Assembly: GCA_900547155.1 (NCBI GenBank)
Contig: URFH01000006.1
Location: 15,083-79,082 of the forward strand
Length of the DNA stretch: 64,000 nucleotides
From: an uncultured bacterium
GTDB lineage: Bacteria; Cyanobacteriota; Vampirovibrionia; Gastranaerophilales; Gastranaerophilaceae
Direction of reading: 5' to 3'
Program-made: the position numbers and the translations under genes
Part shown: one piece after another, positions 27,125 to 34,741 of the stretch
Position numbering within the stretch: the first letter of the stretch is position 1
How the letters are laid out: every line of letters starts with the position of its first letter
Notes under the pieces: generated by a model
The model's database searches: none
What the model was told of the DNA's origin: nothing
The model's input: the letters and a program-made list of their open reading frames with translations, nothing else

Positions 27125-27155
27125 TTGACCTGGAGTTAACTCTAAGGTGTAAACT
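27125..27155 (+). promoter_or_regulatory. MerR-type promoter with 21-bp dyad operator
   Basis: TTGACC at 27125-27130 and TAAACT at 27150-27155 are separated by 19 bases, the over-long spacing that MerR-family activators correct by DNA distortion. The spacer holds the dyad ACCTGGAGTTAACTCTAAGGT (27128-27148), whose half-sites mirror each other around GTTAAC. The MerR gene lies downstream of the controlled DUF3737 gene. Confidence 0.8.
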
Positions 27156-27183
27156 GCAAATATAAGTTAATAAAGGTGAAAAA

Positions 27184-28044
27184 ATGAAGAATTTTGAAGG
27201 TTTGACTTTAGACGAAGAACGCGCCCTGTACGGGATTGCAGACGCAATGGTTAAAAACTGCCGTTTTTCCGGCCCGCTCGACGGCGAATCCGCCCTGAAA
27301 GAATGCACAAACATAAGTATAAGCGATTGCAGCTTTGATTTGCGTTATCCGATGTGGCATTTGCAAAGCAGCCGCATAAAAAACAGCACAATGTCCGAAA
27401 CCTGCCGCGCAGCCCTCTGGTACGACCGCGAAATATGCATTTCGCACTCAAAATTACACGGAATAAAGGCGCTGCGGGAATGTTCGGACGTGCTTATAAA
27501 AGATTGCGATATAAATTCGCTTGAATTCGGCTGGTTTTGTGACAGGGTGAAAATCAAAGACACAAAGCTCATTTCGGAGTACCCTTTTATGAAAACCCGA
27601 AACCTTGAAATCACGAATTTTGAGATGAAAGGCAAATATTCTTTCCAGTATGTCGAAAATGTTCTGATTAAAGACTCATATTTGGACACCAAAGACGCTT
27701 TCTGGCACGGGAAAAATATTACAGTGCAGGATTCCGTTGTAAAAGGCGAATATCTGGGCTGGTACTCGGAAAATCTCAAATTTGTACGCTGCAAAATCCT
27801 CGGAACCCAGCCGCTGTGCTATGCGCAGAACCTTGTGCTTGAGGATTGCGAAATGATTGATACTGATTTATCTTTTGAATACAGCGATGTGCGCGCGGAC
27901 GTAAAAGGCTCAATTTTGAGCGTAAAAAACCCGAAAAGCGGCTATATTTGCGCTGATTCAATCGGAGAAATAATTCTTGATGAACACAAAATCAAAAATT
28001 CAAGCTGCGAAATCACAGACAGAAATTTTGAAAAAGTATCATAA
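27184..28044 (+). CDS. DUF3737 family right-handed beta-helix protein
   Basis: 286 residues, AAAGG site upstream. The sequence is a series of short repeats (KNCRFSG, ISDCSF, IKNSTM, ISHSKLHG, IKDCDI, IKDTKL, IKDSYL, VQDSVVKG, LEDCEM) that fit rungs of a parallel beta-helix of the DUF3737 family, running over nearly the whole length. There is no signal peptide, so it should be cytoplasmic. The biochemical role is unknown. It is driven by the MerR-type promoter at 27125 and followed by a MerR gene, a pairing known in Firmicutes. Confidence 0.88.
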   Translation: MKNFEGLTLDEERALYGIADAMVKNCRFSGPLDGESALKECTNISISDCSFDLRYPMWHLQSSRIKNSTMSETCRAALWYDREICISHSKLHGIKALRECSDVLIKDCDINSLEFGWFCDRVKIKDTKLISEYPFMKTRNLEITNFEMKGKYSFQYVENVLIKDSYLDTKDAFWHGKNITVQDSVVKGEYLGWYSENLKFVRCKILGTQPLCYAQNLVLEDCEMIDTDLSFEYSDVRADVKGSILSVKNPKSGYICADSIGEIILDEHKIKNSSCEITDRNFEKVS

Positions 28045-28157
28045 AAATTAACATCTAATCCCGTGTCGCCTCAGTCGATTCACCTATGCGAACCGCCCGG
28101 GGCGCACCTTTTCTACCAGTTCCAGCCGTCGACGGGGCGGGCGCTCAAAAAATATGT

Positions 28158-28163
28158 TATAAT
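28158..28163 (+). promoter_or_regulatory. -10 box ahead of the merR gene
   Basis: TATAAT (TTATAATAC context) 22 bases before the start; no matching -35 was seen, so the gene may also be read through from the DUF3737 promoter. Confidence 0.4.
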
Positions 28164-28185
28164 ACAAAAAAAGGAAACATGCAGC

Positions 28186-28587
28186 ATGAAAATTTCAGAA
28201 GTCAGCAAAAAATATGATATTCCGGTCGATACGCTCAGATATTACGAAAAAGCAGGGCTTTTGCCGAATGTAAGAAAAAATTCCAGCGGAATTAGAGATT
28301 ATTCCGAAAGTGACTGCGGATGGGTGGAATTTATCAAGTGCATGCGCGGCGCGGGGCTGCCTGTTGAGGTTTTGAAAAGATATATTGAACTGTTTTTTGA
28401 GGGCGATTCGACTTTGATGGCGAGAAAATCAATCCTCGTCGAAGAACGCCAGAAACTAATCGAAAAACGCGACGCAATTCAGGCTACAATTGACCGTCTG
28501 GACTACAAAATCAGCGTATATGAAGACAAAATGATTAGCTGCGAGAAAAAGCTCCTCGGCGGCGCCAAAAAGGAAAAAGCCTCCTGA
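28186..28587 (+). CDS. MerR family transcriptional regulator
   Basis: The start at ATG 28186 (MKISEVSKKYDIPVDTLRYY) follows AAGGAAA by eight bases and gives 133 residues; a longer frame begins inside non-coding repeat-like sequence and was discarded. The winged helix-turn-helix covers residues 1-70 with DTLRYYEKAGLLPNVRKNSS and IRDYSESDCGWVEFIKCMR. A long dimerisation helix follows (90-125) and the C-terminus has MISCEKKLL. Its probable target is the dyad in the 27125 promoter. Effector unknown; no metal cysteines of the classical type are visible. Confidence 0.9.
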   Translation: MKISEVSKKYDIPVDTLRYYEKAGLLPNVRKNSSGIRDYSESDCGWVEFIKCMRGAGLPVEVLKRYIELFFEGDSTLMARKSILVEERQKLIEKRDAIQATIDRLDYKISVYEDKMISCEKKLLGGAKKEKAS

Positions 28588-28632
28588 AAACCGGCCGCAC
28601 AAAGCCTATTTCAGGCACTTTTTGCGCAAAAG

Positions 28633-30090
28633 CTACCCAAAAACAGCCCTTGCCTCTTCTCTGTCGTCAAAATGGATTGTTTTGTCTTTTAAAATTTGAT
28701 AATCCTCATGCCCTTTGCCCGCAAGGAGAACAACATCCTCCGGTTTTGAAATCTTTTTGAGCATTGCGATTGCAGCCCTTCTGTCGGGCTCAACATAAAC
28801 TTTTCTTGTGTTGACGGATTTTATTCCGGTCATAATATCCGAAATTATGAGCTGGGGATTCTCGCTTCTCGGGTTGTCCGACGTAACAACGACAACATCT
28901 GCAAAATCATCAGCAATTTTGCCCATTTTGGGGCGTTTTGTTGCGTCCCTGTCGCCGCCGCAGCCGAACATGCAGATTAAATTTCCGTTTTCCGGCGTAA
29001 GCTCCCTTGCTGCTTTCAACACATTTTGCAGCCCGTCGGGCGTATGCGCATAATCAACAATAACAAGCGGCTGTTTGCACACAATCTCGAATCTACCCGC
29101 AACGCTCTGTGTTTCTTCAAGCGCTTTTATGCAAATCTCCGCGTCAACGCCCGCAGCAATCCCTCCTGCAAGAGCCGCAAGAGCATTATAAACACTGAAC
29201 ATCCCGTTCATCTGCAATTGCACTCTTTTCGTGACGGAACCTATTTTGCAATCGAATTTTGCACCATGGATTGAAAAATCAATGTTAGAAGCGGTTATGT
29301 CAGCGTCATTTTTTATGCCGTAGGTGCAAATTTTCACTCCCTGAGGAACTACGTCAATGAATCTCTGCGCATATTCGTCATCTTTGTTTATAACAGCAAA
29401 AGAACCGGCTTTCAGGCCTTTGAAAAGTATGGCTTTTGCCTCAAAATAGTTATTCATCGTAATGTGGTAATCCAGATGGTCCTGAGTAAGGTTCGTAAAC
29501 ACAGCGCCCTTGTATTCGCAGCCTCCGACGCGGTTTTGTTCCAGCGCATGGGAGCTCACCTCCATCGCAACATAATCAATTCCCTTTTCGCAGATAGTTT
29601 TTAACGTATGCTGGAGTTCAGGAGCCTGCGGAGTAGTGTGTTTTGCCTCGTGGTAGGTGTCAGAGCCGGAAAGTTTGTAGCCCAGCGTGCCGATAAGCGC
29701 ACATTTCTTTTGCGCGTCTTCAAAAATCCGCTGCAAAAGGTGCGTAACCGTAGTTTTTCCGTTTGTTCCGGTTACGCCGATGAGATTTGTTTTTCTTGAG
29801 GGATATTCGTAGAATTCGGCGGCAATTTCCGCAATCTGATGTCTTGTTGAAGGCACAATAACCTGCGGAGCGCTCAAATCGAGCTCATGTTCGCAGAAAA
29901 AAGCCGAAGCGCCGTTTTCGTAAGCCATTTTCGCAAATTCATGCCCGTCAGAGTGCTCGCCTTTAAGGCAAACAAAAATATCGCCCTTTTTTGTTGTTTT
30001 TGAATTGTAGGAAATCCCTGATATTTCTACATTTTCAAAGTTTTTTAGCTGTTTTCCGGTGACATTTTTTATTAAATCTTCAAGTTTCAT
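28633..30090 (-). CDS. murE: UDP-MurNAc-tripeptide synthetase, meso-DAP adding
   Basis: 485 residues, full length. N-terminal UDP-MurNAc-dipeptide binding domain, ATP-binding GVTGTNGKTTVTHLL, then TTPQAPELQHTL and HALEQNRVGGC. The C-terminal specificity loop reads VVTSDNPRSENPQ; DNPR indicates addition of meso-diaminopimelate rather than lysine. It acts in cytoplasmic peptidoglycan precursor synthesis and fits a diderm wall. It lies 10 bases downstream of ftsI on the same strand. Confidence 0.96.
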   Translation of the reverse strand: MKLEDLIKNVTGKQLKNFENVEISGISYNSKTTKKGDIFVCLKGEHSDGHEFAKMAYENGASAFFCEHELDLSAPQVIVPSTRHQIAEIAAEFYEYPSRKTNLIGVTGTNGKTTVTHLLQRIFEDAQKKCALIGTLGYKLSGSDTYHEAKHTTPQAPELQHTLKTICEKGIDYVAMEVSSHALEQNRVGGCEYKGAVFTNLTQDHLDYHITMNNYFEAKAILFKGLKAGSFAVINKDDEYAQRFIDVVPQGVKICTYGIKNDADITASNIDFSIHGAKFDCKIGSVTKRVQLQMNGMFSVYNALAALAGGIAAGVDAEICIKALEETQSVAGRFEIVCKQPLVIVDYAHTPDGLQNVLKAARELTPENGNLICMFGCGGDRDATKRPKMGKIADDFADVVVVTSDNPRSENPQLIISDIMTGIKSVNTRKVYVEPDRRAAIAMLKKISKPEDVVLLAGKGHEDYQILKDKTIHFDDREEARAVFG

Positions 30091-30100
30091 ATTTTTATCC

Positions 30101-31840
30101 TCAATTCATCTTTACAGGTTTTTTAGGCGCCTGTTTATCCGGCGCAATATTCATTATACGGGCAGTCTGGAGCGCAACTTCTCTGAAAACGGGCGCAGCA
30201 ACAGTACTTCCCCACAACGCACCCTTGGATGGCGAATCAACAACCACATAAATCAGCACCTGCGGGTTAGATGCCGGAAGATAGCCGATAATAGAGGTTA
30301 CGAGCTTGTTGGAATAGCCCTTTCCGCCGGAGGTTGACTTTCTTGCCGTGCCTGTTTTTGCCGCAACCTGATACATATCAAGGTTTACCGGCGATTTTGA
30401 GCGGCCAATGCTGCCTGCGAGCAGTTTTGTGATAGAACGGGCAGTTTCAGGCGACATAATTCTTGTGTGGTGAATTTTTTCTTCCGCCTGTTCCTGCGAA
30501 TATTTGATTACATGCGGCGTAACCTTTACGCCGTCGTTTGCAAAAGCGGAAATTATTGAAGCCAGCTGGATTGCTGTTACCGAAACGCTGTATCCGTAGC
30601 CGATAGAAGCGTGTGTGGACTTGTGCCAGTCGCGATAATCTGTCAAAAGCCCTCTGGACTCGCCCGGAAGGTCGATACCTGTTTTTTCACCCAGCCCGAA
30701 GCGTTTTAATACGTCATAATGCTCTTTTTTCGTCATCATCAAGGCGACTTTTGCGCTGCCAACGTTGCTTGAATGCTCAAAAAGGTAGTACAAATCAATC
30801 CAGCCAGGGAAAGGTTTGGTCGAATAATCATAATTTTTGATTGTCCATTTATCAATATCGAGTTTTCCGCTGTCAAGAACCTTTGAATCCTCCTGAATCC
30901 GCCCGTTTTCAAGAGCGGAAGCGACTGTCAGAACTTTAAATGTAGAACCGGGCTCAAAAACATCGCTCAAAGTCCAGTTTGTAAGCTGCGTTAGCGTTGC
31001 TTTTTTATAATTATTAGGATTATAGGTCGGATAAACAGCATAACCGAGAATTTCGCCGTTTTTCGGGTTCAAAACAATGACAGTACCGCGCAGAGCCGCC
31101 TTTTCATGGATTACTTTTTCCAGCTCAACCTCACAAACATGCTGAATAGCCGAATCTATTGTCAAAGTGATTGATTTCCCTTTTAAGGGCGCAGTTGTCG
31201 CAGCAGGGTCTGTGTTGACTTCGTAGATAATGTCACCGTCAGGTGTTTTTTCAAAATTTACATTCTGCTCAACTTCCTCCAGAACGTCTTTTGCGGTCAA
31301 TTCAATTCCCGCAGCCACATCAGCGTCCGAATTGTAATACCCGAGGATGTGCGCAGCCATTGTGCCCTGCGGATATACGCGTTCGTTCTTTTTGCCGAGG
31401 CTTATTTCCCTGAGTTGGAGTTCACGGATTTTTTTTGCTGTAGTTCTTGAAACATCCTTTTTCAAAACAATGACTTTTTCGTCGCGGGCGAGTTTTTTTG
31501 CGAGCTGGCCTTTATTTACTCCCAGAATCGGCGCCAGAATTTCAGCAAGTTCGTTCGGCGTGTGGTCGTAATAGTCCTGATGGGCATAAACATCAAAAGA
31601 AGTTTTGTCCGACGCGAGTTTTATCCCGTTTCTGTCGGTGATTGCGCCCCTCATGACAAAGCTTTTTGCGCTTCTTTGACGCTTAGCCTGCCCGCGGTAG
31701 TGTTTTATATCAATAACCATCAGCAAAAAGAGATAAACGATTATTACAAAGCAGATTATTATACAGATTATCTGCCAGAAAATGAGCTTATTATCAAACT
31801 CCTTAAATTTATCCTTATCGGTTTTATACTCCCTTACCAT
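30101..31840 (-). CDS. ftsI: Penicillin-binding protein 3 (septal transpeptidase)
   Basis: 579 residues. A membrane segment lies at about residues 24-45, followed by a PBP dimerisation domain (SFVMRGAITDRNGIKLASD). The transpeptidase motifs are STFK in FEPGSTFKVL, SSN in EHSSNVGSAK, and KTG in VAAKTGTARK. It cross-links septal peptidoglycan. It is the first gene of a leftward ftsI-murE pair typical of the dcw cluster; mraY and murF are not adjacent in this window. Confidence 0.95.
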   Translation of the reverse strand: MVREYKTDKDKFKEFDNKLIFWQIICIIICFVIIVYLFLLMVIDIKHYRGQAKRQRSAKSFVMRGAITDRNGIKLASDKTSFDVYAHQDYYDHTPNELAEILAPILGVNKGQLAKKLARDEKVIVLKKDVSRTTAKKIRELQLREISLGKKNERVYPQGTMAAHILGYYNSDADVAAGIELTAKDVLEEVEQNVNFEKTPDGDIIYEVNTDPAATTAPLKGKSITLTIDSAIQHVCEVELEKVIHEKAALRGTVIVLNPKNGEILGYAVYPTYNPNNYKKATLTQLTNWTLSDVFEPGSTFKVLTVASALENGRIQEDSKVLDSGKLDIDKWTIKNYDYSTKPFPGWIDLYYLFEHSSNVGSAKVALMMTKKEHYDVLKRFGLGEKTGIDLPGESRGLLTDYRDWHKSTHASIGYGYSVSVTAIQLASIISAFANDGVKVTPHVIKYSQEQAEEKIHHTRIMSPETARSITKLLAGSIGRSKSPVNLDMYQVAAKTGTARKSTSGGKGYSNKLVTSIIGYLPASNPQVLIYVVVDSPSKGALWGSTVAAPVFREVALQTARIMNIAPDKQAPKKPVKMN

Positions 31841-31930
31841 ACTAAAAATTTTATCATAAGCCCATGTGGCGGAGCATTAATTTATGTAAATTGTTGGAAG
31901 TATCGATTTTTTTAATCCCCGCCCTGTTAT

Positions 31931-32068
31931 TCGCGTTAAACGGCGTTGCGAAAGCCGCCTGCGCGCCTCCCGCCAGCCTCTGCTCGCAATCCGCTCCTTG
32001 GTTGCTCGCGTTAAACGGGTCTTCGCGATTCGCCTACGCGAACCGCTGCGCCCTCTGCTCGCAATCCG
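31931..32068. repeat. Two imperfect 63-bp direct repeats, part of the interspersed GCGTTAAACGG family
   Basis: Copies at 31931-31993 and 32006-32068 start with TCGCGTTAAACGG and end with CTCTGCTCGCAATCCG (75-base offset). The start is the reverse complement of CCGTTTAACGCGA found in the element at 55964-56138. They lie between ftsI and a hypothetical gene and are richer in GC than their surroundings. No function is evident. Confidence 0.65.
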
Positions 32069-32070
32069 CA

Positions 32071-32101
32071 ATAAAAAGCCTTTTGATTGCTCAAAAGGCT
32101 T
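32071..32101 (-). terminator. Terminator of the 127-residue hypothetical gene
   Basis: On the minus strand AAGCCTTTTG-AGCAAT-CAAAAGGCTT forms a 10-bp stem followed by TTTTTAT. It sits 43 bases past the stop of the gene at 32144. Confidence 0.8.
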
Positions 32102-32143
32102 AAATCTATATCAGACAAACAATTGGAGGAGGAGTTAAAGTTT

Positions 32144-32527
32144 TTATTCTACCATTCCGGCTGCAATTTCGTATTTTACATCATCCGGAAGGTTGAGTTC
32201 GCCCAGTTCTGCGTCGATGGCGAGTAATCCCTGAGCAACAGCGTCTTCAAATCCGCCGATAAATCCGGCAATTCTTTGAGCCTGTTCGGGAGTTACGTAT
32301 TTTGATACGTCATAAGTCTTTGGTGCATTAACTTTCGGGGCATTTACCATTGCGGCGTTAGCCATATAAGTTAATACGTCATCGGGTTTTACATCCGTGC
32401 CTCTTGTTTGTGCCTGGGAACCCTGCGGTTTTTCCTCTGTTTTGGGTTCATCCTGAGGTTTCGGATTTGTGTAATTCGCGTTTACATTTCCTGCATTGAT
32501 GCCAATTCTGTTGATGTTGTTTGTCAT
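32144..32527 (-). CDS. Small hypothetical acidic protein
   Basis: 127 residues behind GGAGAATAT. The first 60 residues are Asn, Gln, Pro and Thr-rich and disordered (MTNNINRIGINAGNVNANYT). The second half (about 75-127) is a compact helical acidic segment with YVTPEQAQRIAGFIGGFEDA. No signal peptide or known domain. The unstructured N-terminus resembles that of other short-headed proteins in this window. It has its own terminator and points away from the ncRNA candidate. Function unknown. Confidence 0.7.
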   Translation of the reverse strand: MTNNINRIGINAGNVNANYTNPKPQDEPKTEEKPQGSQAQTRGTDVKPDDVLTYMANAAMVNAPKVNAPKTYDVSKYVTPEQAQRIAGFIGGFEDAVAQGLLAIDAELGELNLPDDVKYEIAAGMVE

Positions 32528-32734
32528 AATATATTCTCCTGTTTTTTAGATGATTCTTTTGTCCACACTATCTATATCGGCATACAGTTTAATTTTCTTT
32601 AGCGATTTATCAGTTTTTTGAGCTCTTTTTTACATAACTTAACAAAATACGGCCAAAATCCGCGTAATTGCTGGTGTTTAAAATATTAACTAATGTAACA
32701 AAGACCGCAAAAAAGGTAAATTTTAAAAATTCAG

Positions 32735-32960
32735 AATTGTTATAGAGGCATAAGTGCGAAGAACAACCGTTCCAAAGCCCTGCAGCAGCGGGAAGCGCAC
32801 ACTTATACTGCCCGTAAAACGGCAGTTTTCCCAGAAACTAATCCTTATAAAAACCTATAACCTAACTACCAAATCCGGCCGCGCAAGGAAGCCCTGACCG
32901 CCTCCGCAGCAAAAGCCGGACACTACTAACCGATTATTGCCCCTGAAAAGGGGCTTTTTA
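32735..32960 (+). ncRNA. Structured non-coding RNA candidate with terminator
   Basis: A 226-base stretch with no open frame holds several nested pairings: a closing helix GTTATA(GA)GG with CCTATAAC; an ATAAGTG..CG helix paired with CGCACACTTAT, enclosing GAAC-AACC-GTTC and CCCTGC..GCGGG; a hairpin ACTGCC..GGCAGT; a second domain closed by TCCGGC..GCCGGA; and an intrinsic terminator GCCCC-TGAAAA-GGGGC plus five T at 32939-32960. It stands alone between a divergent gene and a convergent gene. I could not match it to 6S, RNase P, SRP or tmRNA from memory. Promoter and 5' end are uncertain; 32528-32734 holds only AT-rich sequence. Confidence 0.6.
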
Positions 32961-33118
32961 TTTAACAATTTCATTATCTAATCCAATTTCGCCTTAGTCG
33001 CATATCGCCTATCGCAAAACGAGATATTTAGCCAATTTCTCGCACCAGCAATTAGCAGGAAAGGGACAAGGTGCTCCTTATCACGAACTTTTTTCGGACA
33101 TTTTTAACTTAAACCCTG
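32961..33118. other. Possible decayed repeat downstream of the ncRNA
   Basis: The segment ATCTAATCC..TCGCCTTAGTCG near 32978-33005 resembles ATCTAATCCC..TCGCCTCAGTCG at about 28051-28080, upstream of the merR gene. The similarity fades after roughly 40 bases. Nothing else is recognised here. Confidence 0.35.
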
Positions 33119-34615
33119 TTAAGCTGATTTAGCCAGCAGGCGGGGTTGGGTTTCAGGCTGAATCTGCCTTTTTTCATTGTAATTTTTATAAACATACAAA
33201 CTGCCCGCAGCAAGCAAACCACCCGCGCCCAATATACCGGCCGCTTTTTTGCCTCCGGTTGTTTTTGCCGCATTTGATACTTCTTCAACAGCCTTTTGTG
33301 CTTTTGTTTTCACATTTTCAAATAAGATTTTGACAAGATTTTCGCTATCAGCAAACTGTCTGCCCTTAAATACTTCGTGCTCAAGGTTCATCTCCGAAAT
33401 TCTTTCTTTTAAAGAGGCAAAATATTTCTTTTCAACACCCTGTGCGCCCTGTTCCAGCCTGTTAATCATATTAATGTAATCTTGAAAACAGCTGAAAGTT
33501 TTCTTCTGCTGGTCGCCGTGGCATAGAATCAACCATTTAAGCTGCATTTTACCAAGCTCTGCTTTCATTACATTTTCTGAGGGGTTTGCAAAAACCTCTT
33601 TAAAGATTTTTTCTTCCTCAACCGCATTTTTTCTCATATTTTGCTGGTAAGTGTCTGTTTTTGAGAGCGCCAATGACTCAAGAAACTCAATCATTTTGCC
33701 ATGATATTGTTCAGATTTTGTTTTGAGATAATTTGAGAAAAATTCTTTTGGTTTTTCATCATGTCCGGTTTTCAAGTAGTCATAAACCGTTCTATATTCA
33801 AAAACAGTAGCATTTGAATATATTTTCAGGAATTTGTTGTCAGAACGCATAATAAAATTCGGCTTGTAATCGGAATAAAATGTTGCCATAAATTTGCAAT
33901 CTTTTGGTGAATTTATCAAATTGGAAATTGTTCCGTTTTGATAATGTTCCGAGGGCCGCACATCGGAGTTTATGTAATGGCCGTTGTTTCCCAGGAGCGA
34001 AAAGGAGCCGAAATCAATAAACTTTGTTTTGTCTTTAGCGGTCAATATAATATTTCCGCCCTGCAGGTCGTTATTGATTATGCCGTTTGTGTCGAGTATA
34101 AATGCTTTGTTTATTATATCTGTTATATGCCCGGGAGTTAGTTTTGTTCTGTATGGATGACCGCCTTTTAAAAATTCCTCCACAAGATAATTTTTGCCGT
34201 TTTTATGTATCAAATCATGCGGATTTACTGCAATATCAGGCGAAATTTCATTGATTTTTTTCAGCGCAAAAAACTCTTTTATGTTTCCATGACCGTAAAA
34301 ATCAGCATTTGGATATTCAGGATGGAGCGGTTTTGGGGATTTTATACCTATTTCACCATTAATCTTGTAGAACTCACTTTGCCAGCCGCTGTCCAGAGGG
34401 CGAATTTTGGATTGTTCAATTTGTTCAATGAATTTTTCTGTAGCTGCCCTATCATAGCCCTTGAATGAAACATGCAATACTGACTGTTTTACAAAAACAT
34501 CTCCGGATGGAGGCCTAAAAGTAACGTACCCTAACCTGTTTGCCCCATTTCGAGCTTTTGCAGCATCAGTACGGTAATTTCTTAAATTCGTATTACTGAT
34601 TGCTGAGATAACCAT
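33119..34615 (-). CDS. Kinase-like protein with SFKG motif and C-terminal membrane anchor (catalytic residues intact)
   Basis: 498 residues from the ATG at 34613-34615 behind GATAGGG (a TTG seven codons earlier is less likely, since the paralogue aligns at this ATG). SFKG lies at 50-53, shortly after VFVKQ. A protein-kinase fold is suggested by IGIKSP with Lys92, a following Glu-rich helix, the hinge-like LVEEFLKGG, the loop NNDLQGGN with Asp183 and Asn188, and DFG at 201-203. The D-to-N spacing (5) and N-to-DFG spacing (13) equal those of protein kinases. A Gly/Ala-rich membrane segment lies near the C-terminus (about 457-478), followed by a basic tail. There is no His-Arg before the catalytic Asp. 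Function is inferred. Confidence 0.75.
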   Translation of the reverse strand: MVISAISNTNLRNYRTDAAKARNGANRLGYVTFRPPSGDVFVKQSVLHVSFKGYDRAATEKFIEQIEQSKIRPLDSGWQSEFYKINGEIGIKSPKPLHPEYPNADFYGHGNIKEFFALKKINEISPDIAVNPHDLIHKNGKNYLVEEFLKGGHPYRTKLTPGHITDIINKAFILDTNGIINNDLQGGNIILTAKDKTKFIDFGSFSLLGNNGHYINSDVRPSEHYQNGTISNLINSPKDCKFMATFYSDYKPNFIMRSDNKFLKIYSNATVFEYRTVYDYLKTGHDEKPKEFFSNYLKTKSEQYHGKMIEFLESLALSKTDTYQQNMRKNAVEEEKIFKEVFANPSENVMKAELGKMQLKWLILCHGDQQKKTFSCFQDYINMINRLEQGAQGVEKKYFASLKERISEMNLEHEVFKGRQFADSENLVKILFENVKTKAQKAVEEVSNAAKTTGGKKAAGILGAGGLLAAGSLYVYKNYNEKRQIQPETQPRLLAKSA

Positions 34616-34648
34616 GCCTTTTACCCTATCTTTCAATTAGTTTTAAGT

Positions 34649-34677
34649 ATTATAAATGATTTTTTTTGCTATTACAA
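34649..34677 (-). promoter_or_regulatory. Promoter of the first kinase-like gene
   Basis: On the minus strand TTGTAA, a 17-base spacer and TATAAT (+ strand 34672-34677 and 34649-34654). The -35 is part of the dyad TTACA-AA-TGTAA. The same arrangement recurs upstream of the paralogue. Confidence 0.7.
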
Positions 34678-34741
34678 ATGTAAATTTTGTAAAATCGTAA
34701 CCTGATGGCCGGAATTAATTTTTCCCATTCTAAAATCAGAG

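Noticed and set aside
31864..32103. Open frames in the GC-rich repeats after ftsI
   Set aside because: They consist of repeated GCGTTAAACGG sequence and terminator arms; no family or start signal.
32735..32960. 6S, SRP, RNase P or tmRNA
   Set aside because: The branched layout does not fit the 6S rod, the SRP GGTCAGG/GGAAGCA loop is absent, the RNase P core and the tmRNA acceptor end are absent.
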